From positions 1 to 64,000 of the forward strand of contig JAGVMV010000010.1 of the NCBI GenBank assembly GCA_020053595.1: 64,000 nt of DNA, read 5' to 3'. Shown here in pieces: positions 1-7,550 of this stretch. The notes under the pieces were generated by a model. That model saw only the letters and a list, made by a program, of their open reading frames with translations, ran no database searches and was not told the DNA's origin. Every line of letters starts with the position of its first letter. Position 1 is the first letter of the stretch. The position numbers and the translations under genes were made by a program. Source of the DNA: Thermoleophilia bacterium (lineage in GTDB: Bacteria; Actinomycetota; Thermoleophilia; BMS3ABIN01).

Positions 1-2
1 CG

Positions 3-116
3 GCTGTTCCCTTCTTCTTCAAGCAGTGGGGAGGAGTACGAAAGAAAAAGGCCGGGCGGTTGCTTGAGGGTAGAACCTGGGATGATATGCCTTTGGCGGT
101 TGGTGTGGCAGGTTAA
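3..116 (+). CDS. DUF5131 (phage Gp37/Gp68) family protein, 3' end only
   Basis: Frame 3 is open from the window edge and ends at TAA 114-116. The 37 residues contain PFFFKQWGG, a KKK run, then GR-LL-GRTWD-MP, which is the characteristic C-terminus of the DUF5131 family (annotated as phage Gp37/Gp68 family). The rest of the gene lies upstream of the window. The molecular function of the family is not established to my knowledge; it is common in phage and mobile or defence regions, which suits the accessory genes that follow. Identification rests on a short but distinctive tail. Confidence 0.75.
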   Translation, partial: AVPFFFKQWGGVRKKKAGRLLEGRTWDDMPLAVGVAG

Positions 117-410
117 AGATATGCCAGACACTGTCTGGCATATCGAAAACTGCAATTCGGCAGACAGCGTCTGCCAATTTGGTAAAAGCTGATGACGGCA
201 AGATTCGACCGACACTGTCGGTCGAATTGGAAAAAGACGAAAAAAGCAAGATTCAACAGACAGCGTCTGTCGAATCCGGTGAGCGAAAAATCCAGTCAAC
301 GTCTGGAGAATCTCTTAGCCGAAATATCGGCCTCATTCCCTCTATCTCTGTGGCCAACCCTAAAGTTTAACTCCAGCTCATTGAGTAAAATATCTCAATA
401 CATTGAGTAA
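117..410 (+). pseudogene. Decayed DUF1016 (YhcG-like) gene remnant
   Basis: Directly after the DUF5131 stop, two overlapping frames encode repeats of the form I-x-x-T-x-S-x-E-x (for example KIRPTLSVEL and KIQQTASVES), the same peptide found in the middle of the intact DUF1016 protein at 1261-2475. The second frame continues with ASFPLSLWPTLKF, resembling FPLSWSHYVTF that follows the repeats in the intact gene. No frame continues into a nuclease domain and there is no upstream N-terminal part. I infer a remnant of a second DUF1016 copy, frameshifted and truncated on both sides. It could instead be a free-standing array of the palindromic units. Confidence 0.5.
118..310. repeat. Array of five imperfect palindromes with AGAC...GTCT core
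   Basis: Five inverted repeats follow one another at roughly 35-50 bp spacing: 118-144 (13-bp perfect arms around one base), 154-179, 203-227 (12-bp perfect arms), 251-275 (one mismatch) and about 291-306 (degenerate). The core AGACA-YGTCT or AGAC-AGC-GTCT stays the same while the outer arms change in a compensated way (GGC/GCC, GACC/GGTC, CAAC/GTCG). Related units occur inside the DUF1016 gene at 1579-1729. Confidence 0.75.
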
Positions 411-509
411 TTTGTAAAAGCCCAGCTAAAGCAATGTTTTAAAGGTGTCACGCCAGAAAAATGTTGATTGAAGCTGGTATCTCCTCACCCAAAGAAACTG
501 AATTTCCAT

Positions 510-545
510 TGCATTAATGTAATACAATATAATACAATGTAATCC
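510..545. promoter_or_regulatory. Direct repeats TAATACAAT, probable antitoxin operator/promoter
   Basis: Two exact copies of TAATACAAT start at 520 and 530, followed by TAAT at 540, a 10-bp period. A TATAAT hexamer lies at 528-533 within them. Ribbon-helix-helix antitoxins often autoregulate by binding direct repeats of about this spacing, and a CopG-type antitoxin is encoded just downstream. The 400-590 stretch otherwise holds no gene that I can support. Confidence 0.4.
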
Positions 546-594
546 GCTGGGCATGCGAATTCACAGTTGAACTATGTGGAAATTGGAGTGATCG

Positions 595-740
595 TTGAGA
601 GTCAGAGTTCGCAAGCTCGTGTGGGACGATTAGATTTGCTCCTGATCCTGGCCGAAAGAAGCCCGGGAGTTTACTACCCGGTAACCGCAAGGCCTATGAT
701 CACTCGGGGAAAAATCCACTTTAAGGAATTATCAAAATGA
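595..740 (+). pseudogene. BrnT-like toxin, internally deleted and frameshifted
   Basis: A TTG at 595 preceded by GGAG encodes LRVRVRKLVWDD and then meets TAG at 631; RVRKLVWDD is a typical BrnT-type N-terminus. From about 630 a second frame reads LLLILAERSPGVYYPVTARPM and runs to TGA 738-740, which resembles the C-terminal half of BrnT/DUF4258-type toxins (the TARpM motif). The middle of the protein is missing and the two ends are out of frame. The stop overlaps the start of the antitoxin gene by ATGA, the usual toxin-antitoxin arrangement. I infer a dead toxin gene whose partner survives. Confidence 0.6.
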
Positions 741-1033
741 GTGGAAAAAAGAAATCTGAAAAGCCTGAAAGCAAAGTGCCAAGTTTCAATTCACCAGAAG
801 AAAAGGCGGCATTTTGGGAAAGCCACAGTCCTCTCGATTTCCCCGGGGAGTTCGAAGCAGTTGAAGCGGATATCGACAGACCGCTGCGTCACAAGCGTGT
901 GCTTTCCATCAGGCTCGACGAATTGACTATAACCAGGATGGAGGCGCTTGCGCGGCAGCGCCACATCGGCAAAAGCACTTTGGCACGCATGTTGATTGTT
1001 CAGGGTCTGGAGAAGTTCAGCCGTACTGGCTAG
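737..1033 (+). CDS. CopG-family (BrnA-like) antitoxin
   Basis: A 98-residue protein. The motif EEKAAFWESHSPLDF near residue 21 followed by SIRLDELTITRMEALA and a helical end matches the CopG antitoxin family (PF12441), in which the C-terminal ribbon-helix-helix binds operator DNA and the N-terminal arm neutralises a BrnT/RelE-like nuclease. The start overlaps the stop of the broken toxin at 738-740. The frame is intact, so the antitoxin outlives its toxin here. It may be kept as a repressor, as an anti-addiction gene, or may simply not have decayed yet. Confidence 0.8.
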   Translation: MSGKKKSEKPESKVPSFNSPEEKAAFWESHSPLDFPGEFEAVEADIDRPLRHKRVLSIRLDELTITRMEALARQRHIGKSTLARMLIVQGLEKFSRTG

Positions 1034-1048
1034 CCGCCGTCAAAACTT

Positions 1049-1107
1049 CTTCCCGCTGCGGGGTTCGTTCTTGCAGCGCCCATAGGCTACGGTCTCTGGG
1101 CTTTTTT
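1049..1107 (+). terminator. 59-bp double-hairpin element, copy A (terminator)
   Basis: Two consecutive hairpins. The first is a GC stem closed by a TTCG tetraloop (about 1056-1078). The second, GCCCATAG (1079-1086) against CTCTGGGC, is followed by six T residues at 1102-1107, a Rho-independent terminator for the antitoxin operon. The whole 59 bp recurs at 2624-2682 with five substitutions. Confidence 0.75.
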
Positions 1108-1260
1108 ATGAATAGATCATTCTTCTATCCGGTCCAGGTGTTACAATACCAGTACTCTCACCTCGTTTTTCCCATGCAGTTCTCCCACTTCGCCCAATGG
1201 AGTCCGCGCGTTCGTTTATCTAAACGCACGGACCAGACTGCGAATCGGGAGGAAGCGGCT

Positions 1261-2475
1261 ATGGTGAAGGACGCGAGTGGAAAGAGAATCGGAAGCGGTG
1301 GGGGTGGTTACGACGTTGTACTGGCAGAGGTTGTAAATCTGCTGGAGGAGGCCCGGCGCTCCGCTGCCAGATCGGTCAACGCCATTATGACGGCGACTTA
1401 CTGGGAGATCGGGCGGCGGATAGTGGAATATGAGCAGAGCGGTCAGGACAAGGCTCAGTACGGGAAAAAACTGATTGAAAAACTGTCCCGTGATCTCAGT
1501 GGCCGTTATAAACGTGGTTTTTCCCAGATGAATCTCTTGAATATGCGGGCTTTCTACCTGAATTATCGTGATGTCCAGATTCAACAGACAGCGTCTGTTG
1601 AATTGAACCCCGAGATTCAACAGACGCTGTCTAAAGAATTGGAGCCCGAAAAAGTGCAGACTGCGACTGCACAATTGGCATCAGATCAATCAGGCTCAGC
1701 AGCACAAAAATCCGAGACGTCGTCTCGGAAATCAGGCGTTCAGCATGTGGCGTCGAGATTCCCACTTTCTTGGTCTCACTACGTAACCTTTGTTCGCCGG
1801 GTCAAAACTGAACAAGCGCGATCATTTTATGAGGCCGAGGCTCTTCGAAACGGCTGGACTGTCCGGCAGCTGAGTCGCCAGATTGAATCCCAGTTCTACG
1901 AGCGCACCGCCTTGTCGCGGAACAAGGAAGCCATGCTCGGGCGCGGCGCGGATCAGATCGATGAAGACACGCTAACACCGGAAGAGGAGATCAAGGACCC
2001 CTTTGTTCTTGAATTCCTCGACCTGAAGGATGAGTACTCGGAGAGCGATCTGGAAGGGGCCCTGATCGGGCGTCTGGAAAGCTTCCTGCTTGAGCTCGGC
2101 GGCGATTTCACCTTTGTGGGGCGCCAGCGACGCCTGAGAATAGGCAATGAGTGGTTTCGGGTCGATCTGCTATTCTTCCATCGCCGCCTGCGCTGTCTGG
2201 TGGTGATCGATTTGAAGCTGGGAAAGTTCACACCCGCCGCTGTTGGGCAGATGCACTTCTATCTCAACTACGCCCGGGAAAACTGGACGAACGCCGACGA
2301 GAACCCACCCGTCGGCTTAATCCTTTGCGCAGAGAAGAATAGCGCCGTGGCTCATTACGCGCTGGAAGGACTTCCAAACAAGGTGTTGGCAGCTGAGTAT
2401 ATTACAGCGCTGCCGGCCGAAAGCACTCTTGCGGCCGAGGTCGATGAGGTTCGTAAAAGGTTCAATCGGCGATGA
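1261..2475 (+). CDS. DUF1016 / YhcG-type PDDEXK nuclease domain protein
   Basis: A 404-residue protein from ATG 1261, chosen over the longer ATG 1108 frame because GGGAGG lies 8 nt before it and the family homology begins here. The N-terminal half (residues ~10-200) has the DUF1016 signature (SAARSVNAIMTATYWEIG, WSHYVTF, SRQIESQFYERTALSRNK). The C-terminal half (~225-395) is the PDDEXK nuclease-like domain, with VDLLFFHRRLRCLVVIDLK around 300-320. Between YLNYRD and FPLSWSHY it carries a low-complexity insert built from palindromic DNA units. Such proteins often accompany type I restriction loci, and hsdR follows. The substrate is unknown. Confidence 0.85.
   Translation: MVKDASGKRIGSGGGGYDVVLAEVVNLLEEARRSAARSVNAIMTATYWEIGRRIVEYEQSGQDKAQYGKKLIEKLSRDLSGRYKRGFSQMNLLNMRAFYLNYRDVQIQQTASVELNPEIQQTLSKELEPEKVQTATAQLASDQSGSAAQKSETSSRKSGVQHVASRFPLSWSHYVTFVRRVKTEQARSFYEAEALRNGWTVRQLSRQIESQFYERTALSRNKEAMLGRGADQIDEDTLTPEEEIKDPFVLEFLDLKDEYSESDLEGALIGRLESFLLELGGDFTFVGRQRRLRIGNEWFRVDLLFFHRRLRCLVVIDLKLGKFTPAAVGQMHFYLNYARENWTNADENPPVGLILCAEKNSAVAHYALEGLPNKVLAAEYITALPAESTLAAEVDEVRKRFNRR
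1579..1729. repeat. Palindromic units inside the DUF1016 coding sequence
   Basis: Four units sit in the coding region: 1579-1603 (11-bp perfect arms, ATTCAACAGAC / GTCTGTTGAAT around AGC), about 1615-1641 (degenerate), 1654-1672 (GTGCAG / CTGCAC) and 1711-1729 (9-bp perfect arms). They keep the reading frame open and encode peptides such as IQQTASVEL, IQQTLSKEL and VQTATAQL. The arrangement recalls in-frame palindromic insertions known in other bacteria (for example Rickettsia palindromic elements), but the sequence is different. Confidence 0.7.
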
Positions 2476-2497
2476 GGCGATTTACATTGTTAATTAG

Positions 2498-2523
2498 AAA
2501 AACAATCTATTATCATTGTTTTT
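2498..2523 (+). terminator. AT-rich hairpin after DUF1016 gene
   Basis: AAAAACAAT (2498-2506) pairs perfectly with ATTGTTTTT (2515-2523) around eight bases, 23 nt after the DUF1016 stop. The stem is weak but ends in T residues, so it may serve as a terminator in either direction. The 2476-2786 gap otherwise holds the second double-hairpin element and no supported gene. Confidence 0.4.
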
Positions 2524-2623
2524 GCGTCGCGAACTCGGCACCGGTATTTATTAGCACCTGATGTCTCAAACTAGTAGTTTTCATAATAGTTTGCGACGTT
2601 GTATGCAAGAATAGATATTGAAT

Positions 2624-2684
2624 CTTCCCCCTGCAGGGTTCGCCCTTGCAGCGCCCATAGGCTACGGTCTATGGGCTTTTTTTT
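2624..2684 (+). terminator. 59-bp double-hairpin element, copy B (terminator)
   Basis: Second copy of the element at 1049-1107. Hairpin 1 is CTGCA-GGG-TTCG-CCC-T-TGCAG; hairpin 2 is GCCCATAG / CTATGGGC with a perfect 8-bp stem followed by eight T residues. Several of the substitutions relative to copy A fall in stems and mostly keep pairing (A uses G-T pairs where B has G-C), so the structure rather than only the sequence seems conserved. Confidence 0.75.
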
Positions 2685-2786
2685 ATCCTGTTGTTGCCCT
2701 GCAAGACAATTCGTAGTTAGATTACATGACGCGAAGCTCTCAAAAACTGAGTGTATCGTGATGTGTAATGTAATTAAGCTACTGAA

Positions 2787-5700
2787 TTGAACGCAGACTA
2801 CTCAGAAGACGCCCTGGTCGAACAACCCGCCATTGCTCTGTTTGCAGAGCTTGGCTGGGAGACCGATGGCTGCTATAACGAAATCCTCGGTACATGTGGC
2901 GATGGAGCAACCCCTGAGCGGCCCTATCTTGGTCGCGAGACTACTTCCGAAGTCGTGCTCGTTCCTCGCCTGCGCCAGGCGCTCGAAAAGCTGAATCCCG
3001 GCCTGAATGCTGAATCCATCAACGACGCCATCGAGCAACTCACCCGCGACCGCAGCGCCATGAGCCCGGCCGTAGCAAACCGCGAAATCTATAAGCTGCT
3101 GAAAGACGGCGTCAAAGTGGCCACAGGCGACCGCGTCGGCACTGGCGAGGAGCAGGTTGAGACGGCGCGGGTCATAGACTGGGAGAATCCCGGGAACAAC
3201 AACTTCCTGCTGACTTCACAGCTCTGGATCTCAGGCGACATGTACAAAAGGCGCACGGACCTTGTCGGGTTCGTCAACGGCTTGCCGCTGCTCTTCATCG
3301 AACTGAAAGCCTCCCACCGGCGTCTGGAAAATGCTTTCCGCGACAACCTGCGCGATTACAAGAACGCCATTCCGCAACTATTCTGGTACAACGATCTTGT
3401 CATCCTCTCCAATGGTAGCCAGAGCCGCATTGGCAGCATGACTTCGGAGTGGGGCCATTTCAACGAGTGGAAAAAGATCAACAGCGAAGGCGAGGCTGGA
3501 GTCGTTTCACTTGAAACCATGATCCGGGGCGTCTGCGAGAAGGGACGCTTCCTCGACCTGGTGGAGAATTTCACGGTCTTCAGTGACATCCGCGGTGGTC
3601 TCATCAAGATGGTCGCCAAGAATCACCAGTTCCTGGGTGTAAACAACGCCATCGAGGCGATGGGTGACGCGCGCGAAAGGCAGGGCAGGCTCGGCGTCTT
3701 CTGGCACACACAGGGGAGCGGTAAGAGCCTCTCCATGGTGTTCTTCTCCCAGAAGGTGCTGAGGAAGCTTCCCGGAAATTACACTTTCCTTATTGTCACT
3801 GACCGCACCGATCTCGACGACCAGATCTACAAGTATTTCGCGTCGGCCGGTTCCGTAACCGAGGGCGAAATCCAGGCGGCCAGCGGTGAGCACCTAAAGC
3901 AGCTGCTCCGCGAGGACCATCGCTTCATCTTCACGCTCATCCAGAAGTTCCGCACTGACAAGGGCGCGACTTACCCCACGCTTTCCGAGCGTGACGACAT
4001 CATCGTCATCACCGACGAGGCCCACCGCAGCCAGTATGACACCTTCGCCCTCAACATGAGAAACGCCCTGCCCAATGCCTCCTTCATTGGCTTCACCGGC
4101 ACGCCGCTGATGGTGGGCGAGGAGAAGACCCGCGAGGTCTTCGGCGACTACGTGAGCGTGTACAACTTCAAACAGTCAATGGACGACGGCGCCACTGTGC
4201 CGCTTTATTACGAGAATCGCATTCCCGAGTTGCAGCTCACCAACGAGGAATTGAACGAGGACATGGAGCGCCTGCTGGAAGATGCCGAGCTCAGCGAAGA
4301 CCAGGAAAAGAAGCTGGAGAGGGAGTTCGCGCGCGAGTATCACCTGATCACCCGCGACGACCGGCTGGAGAAAGTCGCCGAGGACATCGTCGGTCACTTC
4401 ATGGGCCGTGGTTTTGCTGGCAAGGCGATGGTTGTCGCCATCGACAAGGCGACCGCCGTGCGCATGTACGACAAGGTGCGGCAGTATTGGCGGGAATTTC
4501 TGGAGAAGTTGAAGTCCGAGCTTGCTAAGGCTGACTTCGCTGGGAGGGAGGCCGAGCGCGAAGACCTGGCGGCCAGGATCAAATACATGGAAGAAACCGA
4601 CATGGCCGTGGTCGTCTCCCAGGCGCAGAATGAAATCGAGGATTTCCGGCAGATGGGTCTGGATATCGCGCCACACCGCCGCCGCATGGTCACTGAAGAC
4701 CTGGACACGAAATTCAAGGACCCGGACGATCCCTTCCGCATAGTTTTTGTCTGCGCCATGTGGATGACCGGTTTCGACGTGCCCAGCTGTTCCACCATCT
4801 ATCTCGACAAGCCCATGCGCAATCACACCCTGATGCAGACCATAGCCCGGGCAAACCGCGTCTTTGGTGAAAAGGTTAACGGGTTGATCGTCGATTACGT
4901 GGGTATCTTCCGCAGCCTGCAACGCGCGCTTGCCATTTATGGAACTGGGGAAGGCGGTGCATTGGGTGAAGGTGACTGGCCGGTTCAGGACAAGTCGGCG
5001 CTGGTGGCGGAGCTCGGGAAGGCGATTGAGGAGACTGAGGCGTATTGCGCCGAGTTGCGCATAGACACGAAAGCGCTTGCCGCCGCCGATGGTTTTGATT
5101 TCATCAGGCTGCGCGACGACGCGGCGGACATGATAGTCGCAAAAGAGGAGAGCAAAAAGCGCTTTCTTTCGCTGGCCGACAATGTGAACCGGCTGTTCCG
5201 GGCGATCCTGCCGGACAAGGCAGCAAATGAATTCGGCCCTGCCCGGGCGCTTTTTTCCGTCATCGCGGACAAAATCCGCTCTGACGCTCCCGAGGTGGAT
5301 GTCACTGAAGTTGTGGAGTCCGTGGATCGTTTACTCGATGACTCCATCGCCGCCGCCGGCTACATCATCTCTGCTGCAGATAATGCTATTGATCTCAGCA
5401 AAATAGATTTCGATGCGCTGCGGGCACGTTTTGAAAAAGGCCATCGCCATCTCGAAACGGAAAAGCTCAAGACGGCGCTAACCGTGAAAATTAAAAAGAT
5501 GGCGGCGCTCAATCACAGCCGCATGGATTTTCTAAACAAGCTTCAGGAGATGATCGACGAATACAACTCGGGCGCCTGCAATGTTGAGGAATTCTACAAC
5601 AGGCTACTTGAACTTACCCGTGAACTGAGCCAGGAAGACCAGCGAGCTGTGTCTGAGCAGCTGAGCGAGGAAGAGCTGGCGATATTTGACCTCCTGAGCC

Positions 5701-5978
5701 GACCCGAGATAGATCTTTCAGCGAAGGATCGCAAGCTGGTGAAAAAAGCGGCCCGGGATTTATTGGCATCACTTAAAAAAGAAAGGCTGGTGCTGGACTG
5801 GCGCAAACGGCAACAGGCGCGGGCGGCGGTTCGTGTGGCTATAAGCGAGCTGCTGGATAGCGAGCTTCCAGACGCTTACTCGAAAGAACTTTACCAGCAG
5901 AAATGCGATCTTTTATATCAGCACGTTTACGATTCCTACTTCGGGCAAGGGCGCAGTATTTACACGATGGTAGCTTAA
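2787..5978 (+). CDS. hsdR: Type I restriction endonuclease subunit R (HsdR)
   Basis: 1063 residues, the usual size for HsdR, the DNA-translocating and cleaving subunit of type I restriction enzymes. The N-terminal nuclease domain shows DLVGFVNGLPLLFIELKAS (~145-175). The motor has Walker A HTQGSGKS (~308), DEAHRSQ (~411), GFTGTP (~434) and a conserved C-terminal helicase half (TGFDVPS, ARANRVF). The start is a TTG with no clear ribosome site; the N-terminus still looks complete. No hsdM or hsdS lies next to it: upstream are DUF1016 and toxin genes, downstream unrelated genes. hsdMS may lie beyond the left edge, since extra genes are often inserted between hsdS and hsdR. Confidence 0.93.
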   Translation: MNADYSEDALVEQPAIALFAELGWETDGCYNEILGTCGDGATPERPYLGRETTSEVVLVPRLRQALEKLNPGLNAESINDAIEQLTRDRSAMSPAVANREIYKLLKDGVKVATGDRVGTGEEQVETARVIDWENPGNNNFLLTSQLWISGDMYKRRTDLVGFVNGLPLLFIELKASHRRLENAFRDNLRDYKNAIPQLFWYNDLVILSNGSQSRIGSMTSEWGHFNEWKKINSEGEAGVVSLETMIRGVCEKGRFLDLVENFTVFSDIRGGLIKMVAKNHQFLGVNNAIEAMGDARERQGRLGVFWHTQGSGKSLSMVFFSQKVLRKLPGNYTFLIVTDRTDLDDQIYKYFASAGSVTEGEIQAASGEHLKQLLREDHRFIFTLIQKFRTDKGATYPTLSERDDIIVITDEAHRSQYDTFALNMRNALPNASFIGFTGTPLMVGEEKTREVFGDYVSVYNFKQSMDDGATVPLYYENRIPELQLTNEELNEDMERLLEDAELSEDQEKKLEREFAREYHLITRDDRLEKVAEDIVGHFMGRGFAGKAMVVAIDKATAVRMYDKVRQYWREFLEKLKSELAKADFAGREAEREDLAARIKYMEETDMAVVVSQAQNEIEDFRQMGLDIAPHRRRMVTEDLDTKFKDPDDPFRIVFVCAMWMTGFDVPSCSTIYLDKPMRNHTLMQTIARANRVFGEKVNGLIVDYVGIFRSLQRALAIYGTGEGGALGEGDWPVQDKSALVAELGKAIEETEAYCAELRIDTKALAAADGFDFIRLRDDAADMIVAKEESKKRFLSLADNVNRLFRAILPDKAANEFGPARALFSVIADKIRSDAPEVDVTEVVESVDRLLDDSIAAAGYIISAADNAIDLSKIDFDALRARFEKGHRHLETEKLKTALTVKIKKMAALNHSRMDFLNKLQEMIDEYNSGACNVEEFYNRLLELTRELSQEDQRAVSEQLSEEELAIFDLLSRPEIDLSAKDRKLVKKAARDLLASLKKERLVLDWRKRQQARAAVRVAISELLDSELPDAYSKELYQQKCDLLYQHVYDSYFGQGRSIYTMVA

Positions 5979-6078
5979 AGACCGAAAGCGCAAGTGGCTG
6001 TACACCCTCCCCGACCATCCTTATTAGCAGAAGCCAGAAATCATTATTGCCACGAGCCGGGAAATTATCCGGCTGCCG

Positions 6079-6795
6079 TCAGGCCGCCTGTACCGGTTCG
6101 TAACCGGCGGCCACCACTGCTCCGTCGTCGCCCGTCCCCACCGAGGCTTCCGCCCGCGCCTTGATTCCCAGGAGCATCCGCCGCTCCATGATGGAATGCG
6201 CCGGCTCCAGCCCGTACTTGTTCCAGATGTAGCCGGCTACGCTTGGCCTGAAATCCGAGCGGGTGCGGGCGATGAGCCTGGTAGTCTGCTCGTCGATCTT
6301 GCGCAAAGCGAAAGTCCAGGACCCATAAGGCAAGCCTTTGGCGAAGTTATCCTCGGGGTTGCCCGGCGTACGCAGCACCAGCGCCCGCTCCTGCTCCACG
6401 GCGATGACTTCATAACGCAGGTCGGCGAAGTAGCCCTCACGGACCAGCCTGATCGTATCTCCCGGCTCCAGGTGCTGGAATTCCGGGATGATCCGGTCGG
6501 CGCTGTGGATGTCGAAACCCAGCAGGTTCTCCAGCCAGTCGTAACTGTAGAGTCCACCGCGGCCCTGTCCCAACTGCACCAGCCATGGCCAGACCAGCGG
6601 GGCGCCAGCGTGGATTGTGACCGCATGGTTGGTGATATAGCGGGGCTCGCTGACGACTTCGTCTCCCGGCAGCTCCAGTGTGGCCTCCTCGGCGGTGGCG
6701 CCCCAGCGGATGAGCCGTGGACGCACCATAGCCGCATAACCACCGGCCGTCGAAGCCGCCATGACGAATAGGCCGCTTATTTTTTTGAGTTTCAT
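6079..6795 (-). CDS. SRPBCC-like protein with N-terminal membrane anchor
   Basis: 238 residues. The first ~25 residues (MKLKKISGLFVMAASTAGGY) form a signal or membrane anchor. The body (WPWLVQLGQGRGGLYSYDWLENLLG, then EPGDTIRLV and SWTFALRKIDEQTTRLIARTRS) matches the START-like/SRPBCC fold proteins seen in Actinobacteria, which bind hydrophobic ligands in a deep pocket. No catalytic residues are recognisable and its ligand is unknown. It is encoded alone, convergent with hsdR, and separated from the VapBC remnant by a 249-bp gap (6796-7044) in which I see no gene. Confidence 0.6.
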   Translation of the reverse strand: MKLKKISGLFVMAASTAGGYAAMVRPRLIRWGATAEEATLELPGDEVVSEPRYITNHAVTIHAGAPLVWPWLVQLGQGRGGLYSYDWLENLLGFDIHSADRIIPEFQHLEPGDTIRLVREGYFADLRYEVIAVEQERALVLRTPGNPEDNFAKGLPYGSWTFALRKIDEQTTRLIARTRSDFRPSVAGYIWNKYGLEPAHSIMERRMLLGIKARAEASVGTGDDGAVVAAGYEPVQAA

Positions 6796-7044
6796 GGTCT
6801 GAACCCGGGTTACAAACTTGCAATCTTGAAGTGTTCCTGTAAGTTCGGATTTCCCGCGCCGGGTGGAGTTTAAACCAGGTATCGTTGGAACGCCTGTTTA
6901 CTGTGTCAACATTAAATCGTTATGAGCCGGATCGCTTTAATTAGGCGCTGACAATACAAGGGGAAAAAGTGTGAAAGAAGGAGTTGTTTGGTAAAAATAA
7001 ATGTACGGATGAACGGCAAATTATTTATTATATTTTTCTCCGCG

Positions 7045-7194
7045 CTAGCGGAGAATCATATGTTTCAATCCTTGTTCTAATGGATCATCCTCGTTGGCGA
7101 AGATTTCGGAATCCTCTGCCCCACAGTCGCAATTGTTTCCAACGGTTCCCTCGCGCAAATGTGCTACCCACACCGAGGTGTCGACCAGCACCAT
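7045..7194 (-). pseudogene. vapC: Truncated VapC toxin (N-terminal stub)
   Basis: An ATG at 7194 with a good GAGGAAG ribosome site opens a 49-codon frame ending at TAG 7047-7045. The first 15 residues, MVLVDTSVWVAHLRE, are a textbook VapC N-terminus with the first metal-binding Asp (D5). After that the sequence no longer resembles a PIN domain and the other acidic residues are absent, so the product cannot be an active RNase. It lies 35 nt after vapB in the normal antitoxin-toxin order. I infer truncation by deletion, with unrelated sequence fused behind. Confidence 0.65.
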
Positions 7195-7229
7195 CTTACT
7201 TCCTCTGTGACCGTCGGCGGGGTATCATA

Positions 7230-7394
7230 TCAAGCCCCTTTTCGGTTCCCCCCCATTTTGGCGAGTCTCTTTCCACTCTCCCTCGCCATAAGCGCCTGAA
7301 GCCCCAGTCTGACGAGGGAAGTTTTTTCCTTGATGCCGGTCAGCTTTGTCGCTTTGTCAAGCAGTGCGTCTTCGATGTTTAAAGTTGTCCTCAC
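7230..7394 (-). CDS. vapB: VapB-type antitoxin
   Basis: 54 residues from GTG 7394, which has GGAAGGGG 5 nt upstream. Longer in-frame starts add unlikely sequence. MRTTLNIEDALLDKATKLTG followed by EKTSLVRLGLQALMARESGKRLA is the ribbon-helix-helix and toxin-binding tail of the VapB/DUF2191 family. The cognate toxin directly downstream is truncated, so the antitoxin is now orphaned. A near-consensus promoter with a palindromic centre lies upstream at 7432-7460. Confidence 0.8.
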   Translation of the reverse strand: MRTTLNIEDALLDKATKLTGIKEKTSLVRLGLQALMARESGKRLAKMGGNRKGA

Positions 7395-7431
7395 GGATTC
7401 CCCTTCCATAATATGCCGAATGATATGCATC

Positions 7432-7460
7432 AGTATGTATATACGGTATGCTATTGTCAA
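7432..7460 (-). promoter_or_regulatory. vapB promoter and operator
   Basis: On the minus strand TTGACA (7460-7455) is separated by exactly 17 nt from CATACT (7437-7432). The palindrome GTATATAC (7437-7444) sits in the spacer next to the -10, a natural site for VapB autorepression. Confidence 0.6.
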
Positions 7461-7514
7461 GGGAAAGGGGGCTTTGAAGGAATCAGTGGCGTACAGGTTA
7501 TTTCTGCAATCTTG

Positions 7515-7535
7515 CATTACAAATGCAAATTTGCA
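7515..7535. repeat. 21-bp repeat CATTACAAATG-AAATTTGCA, copy 1
   Basis: Contains the perfect 14-bp palindrome ATGCAAATTTGCAT (7523-7536). A copy with one substitution lies at 9611-9631. Both copies sit upstream of a minus-strand gene (vapB here, the AAA ATPase there) and together they bracket the UPF0149-ATPase gene pair. Confidence 0.5.
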
Positions 7536-7550
7536 TGTTTGCTGGCGATC

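Noticed and set aside
118-310. A CRISPR array
   Set aside because: Units are palindromes of differing sequence without uniform direct repeats or spacers, and no cas genes are present.
1108-1260. N-terminal extension of the DUF1016 protein
   Set aside because: No similarity to the family; a better ribosome site precedes ATG 1261, and ATG 1108 directly follows a terminator.
2599-2790. A 63-residue frame overlapping the hsdR start
   Set aside because: It runs through the double-hairpin terminator element and has no family resemblance or ribosome site.
4176-4922. Long reading frames antisense to hsdR, gmd, ugd and other GC-rich genes
   Set aside because: They mirror codon periodicity of the real gene, lack ribosome sites and have no recognisable domains.
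5979-6078. A small gene after hsdR
   Set aside because: Frames are short, without a ribosome site or recognisable motif.
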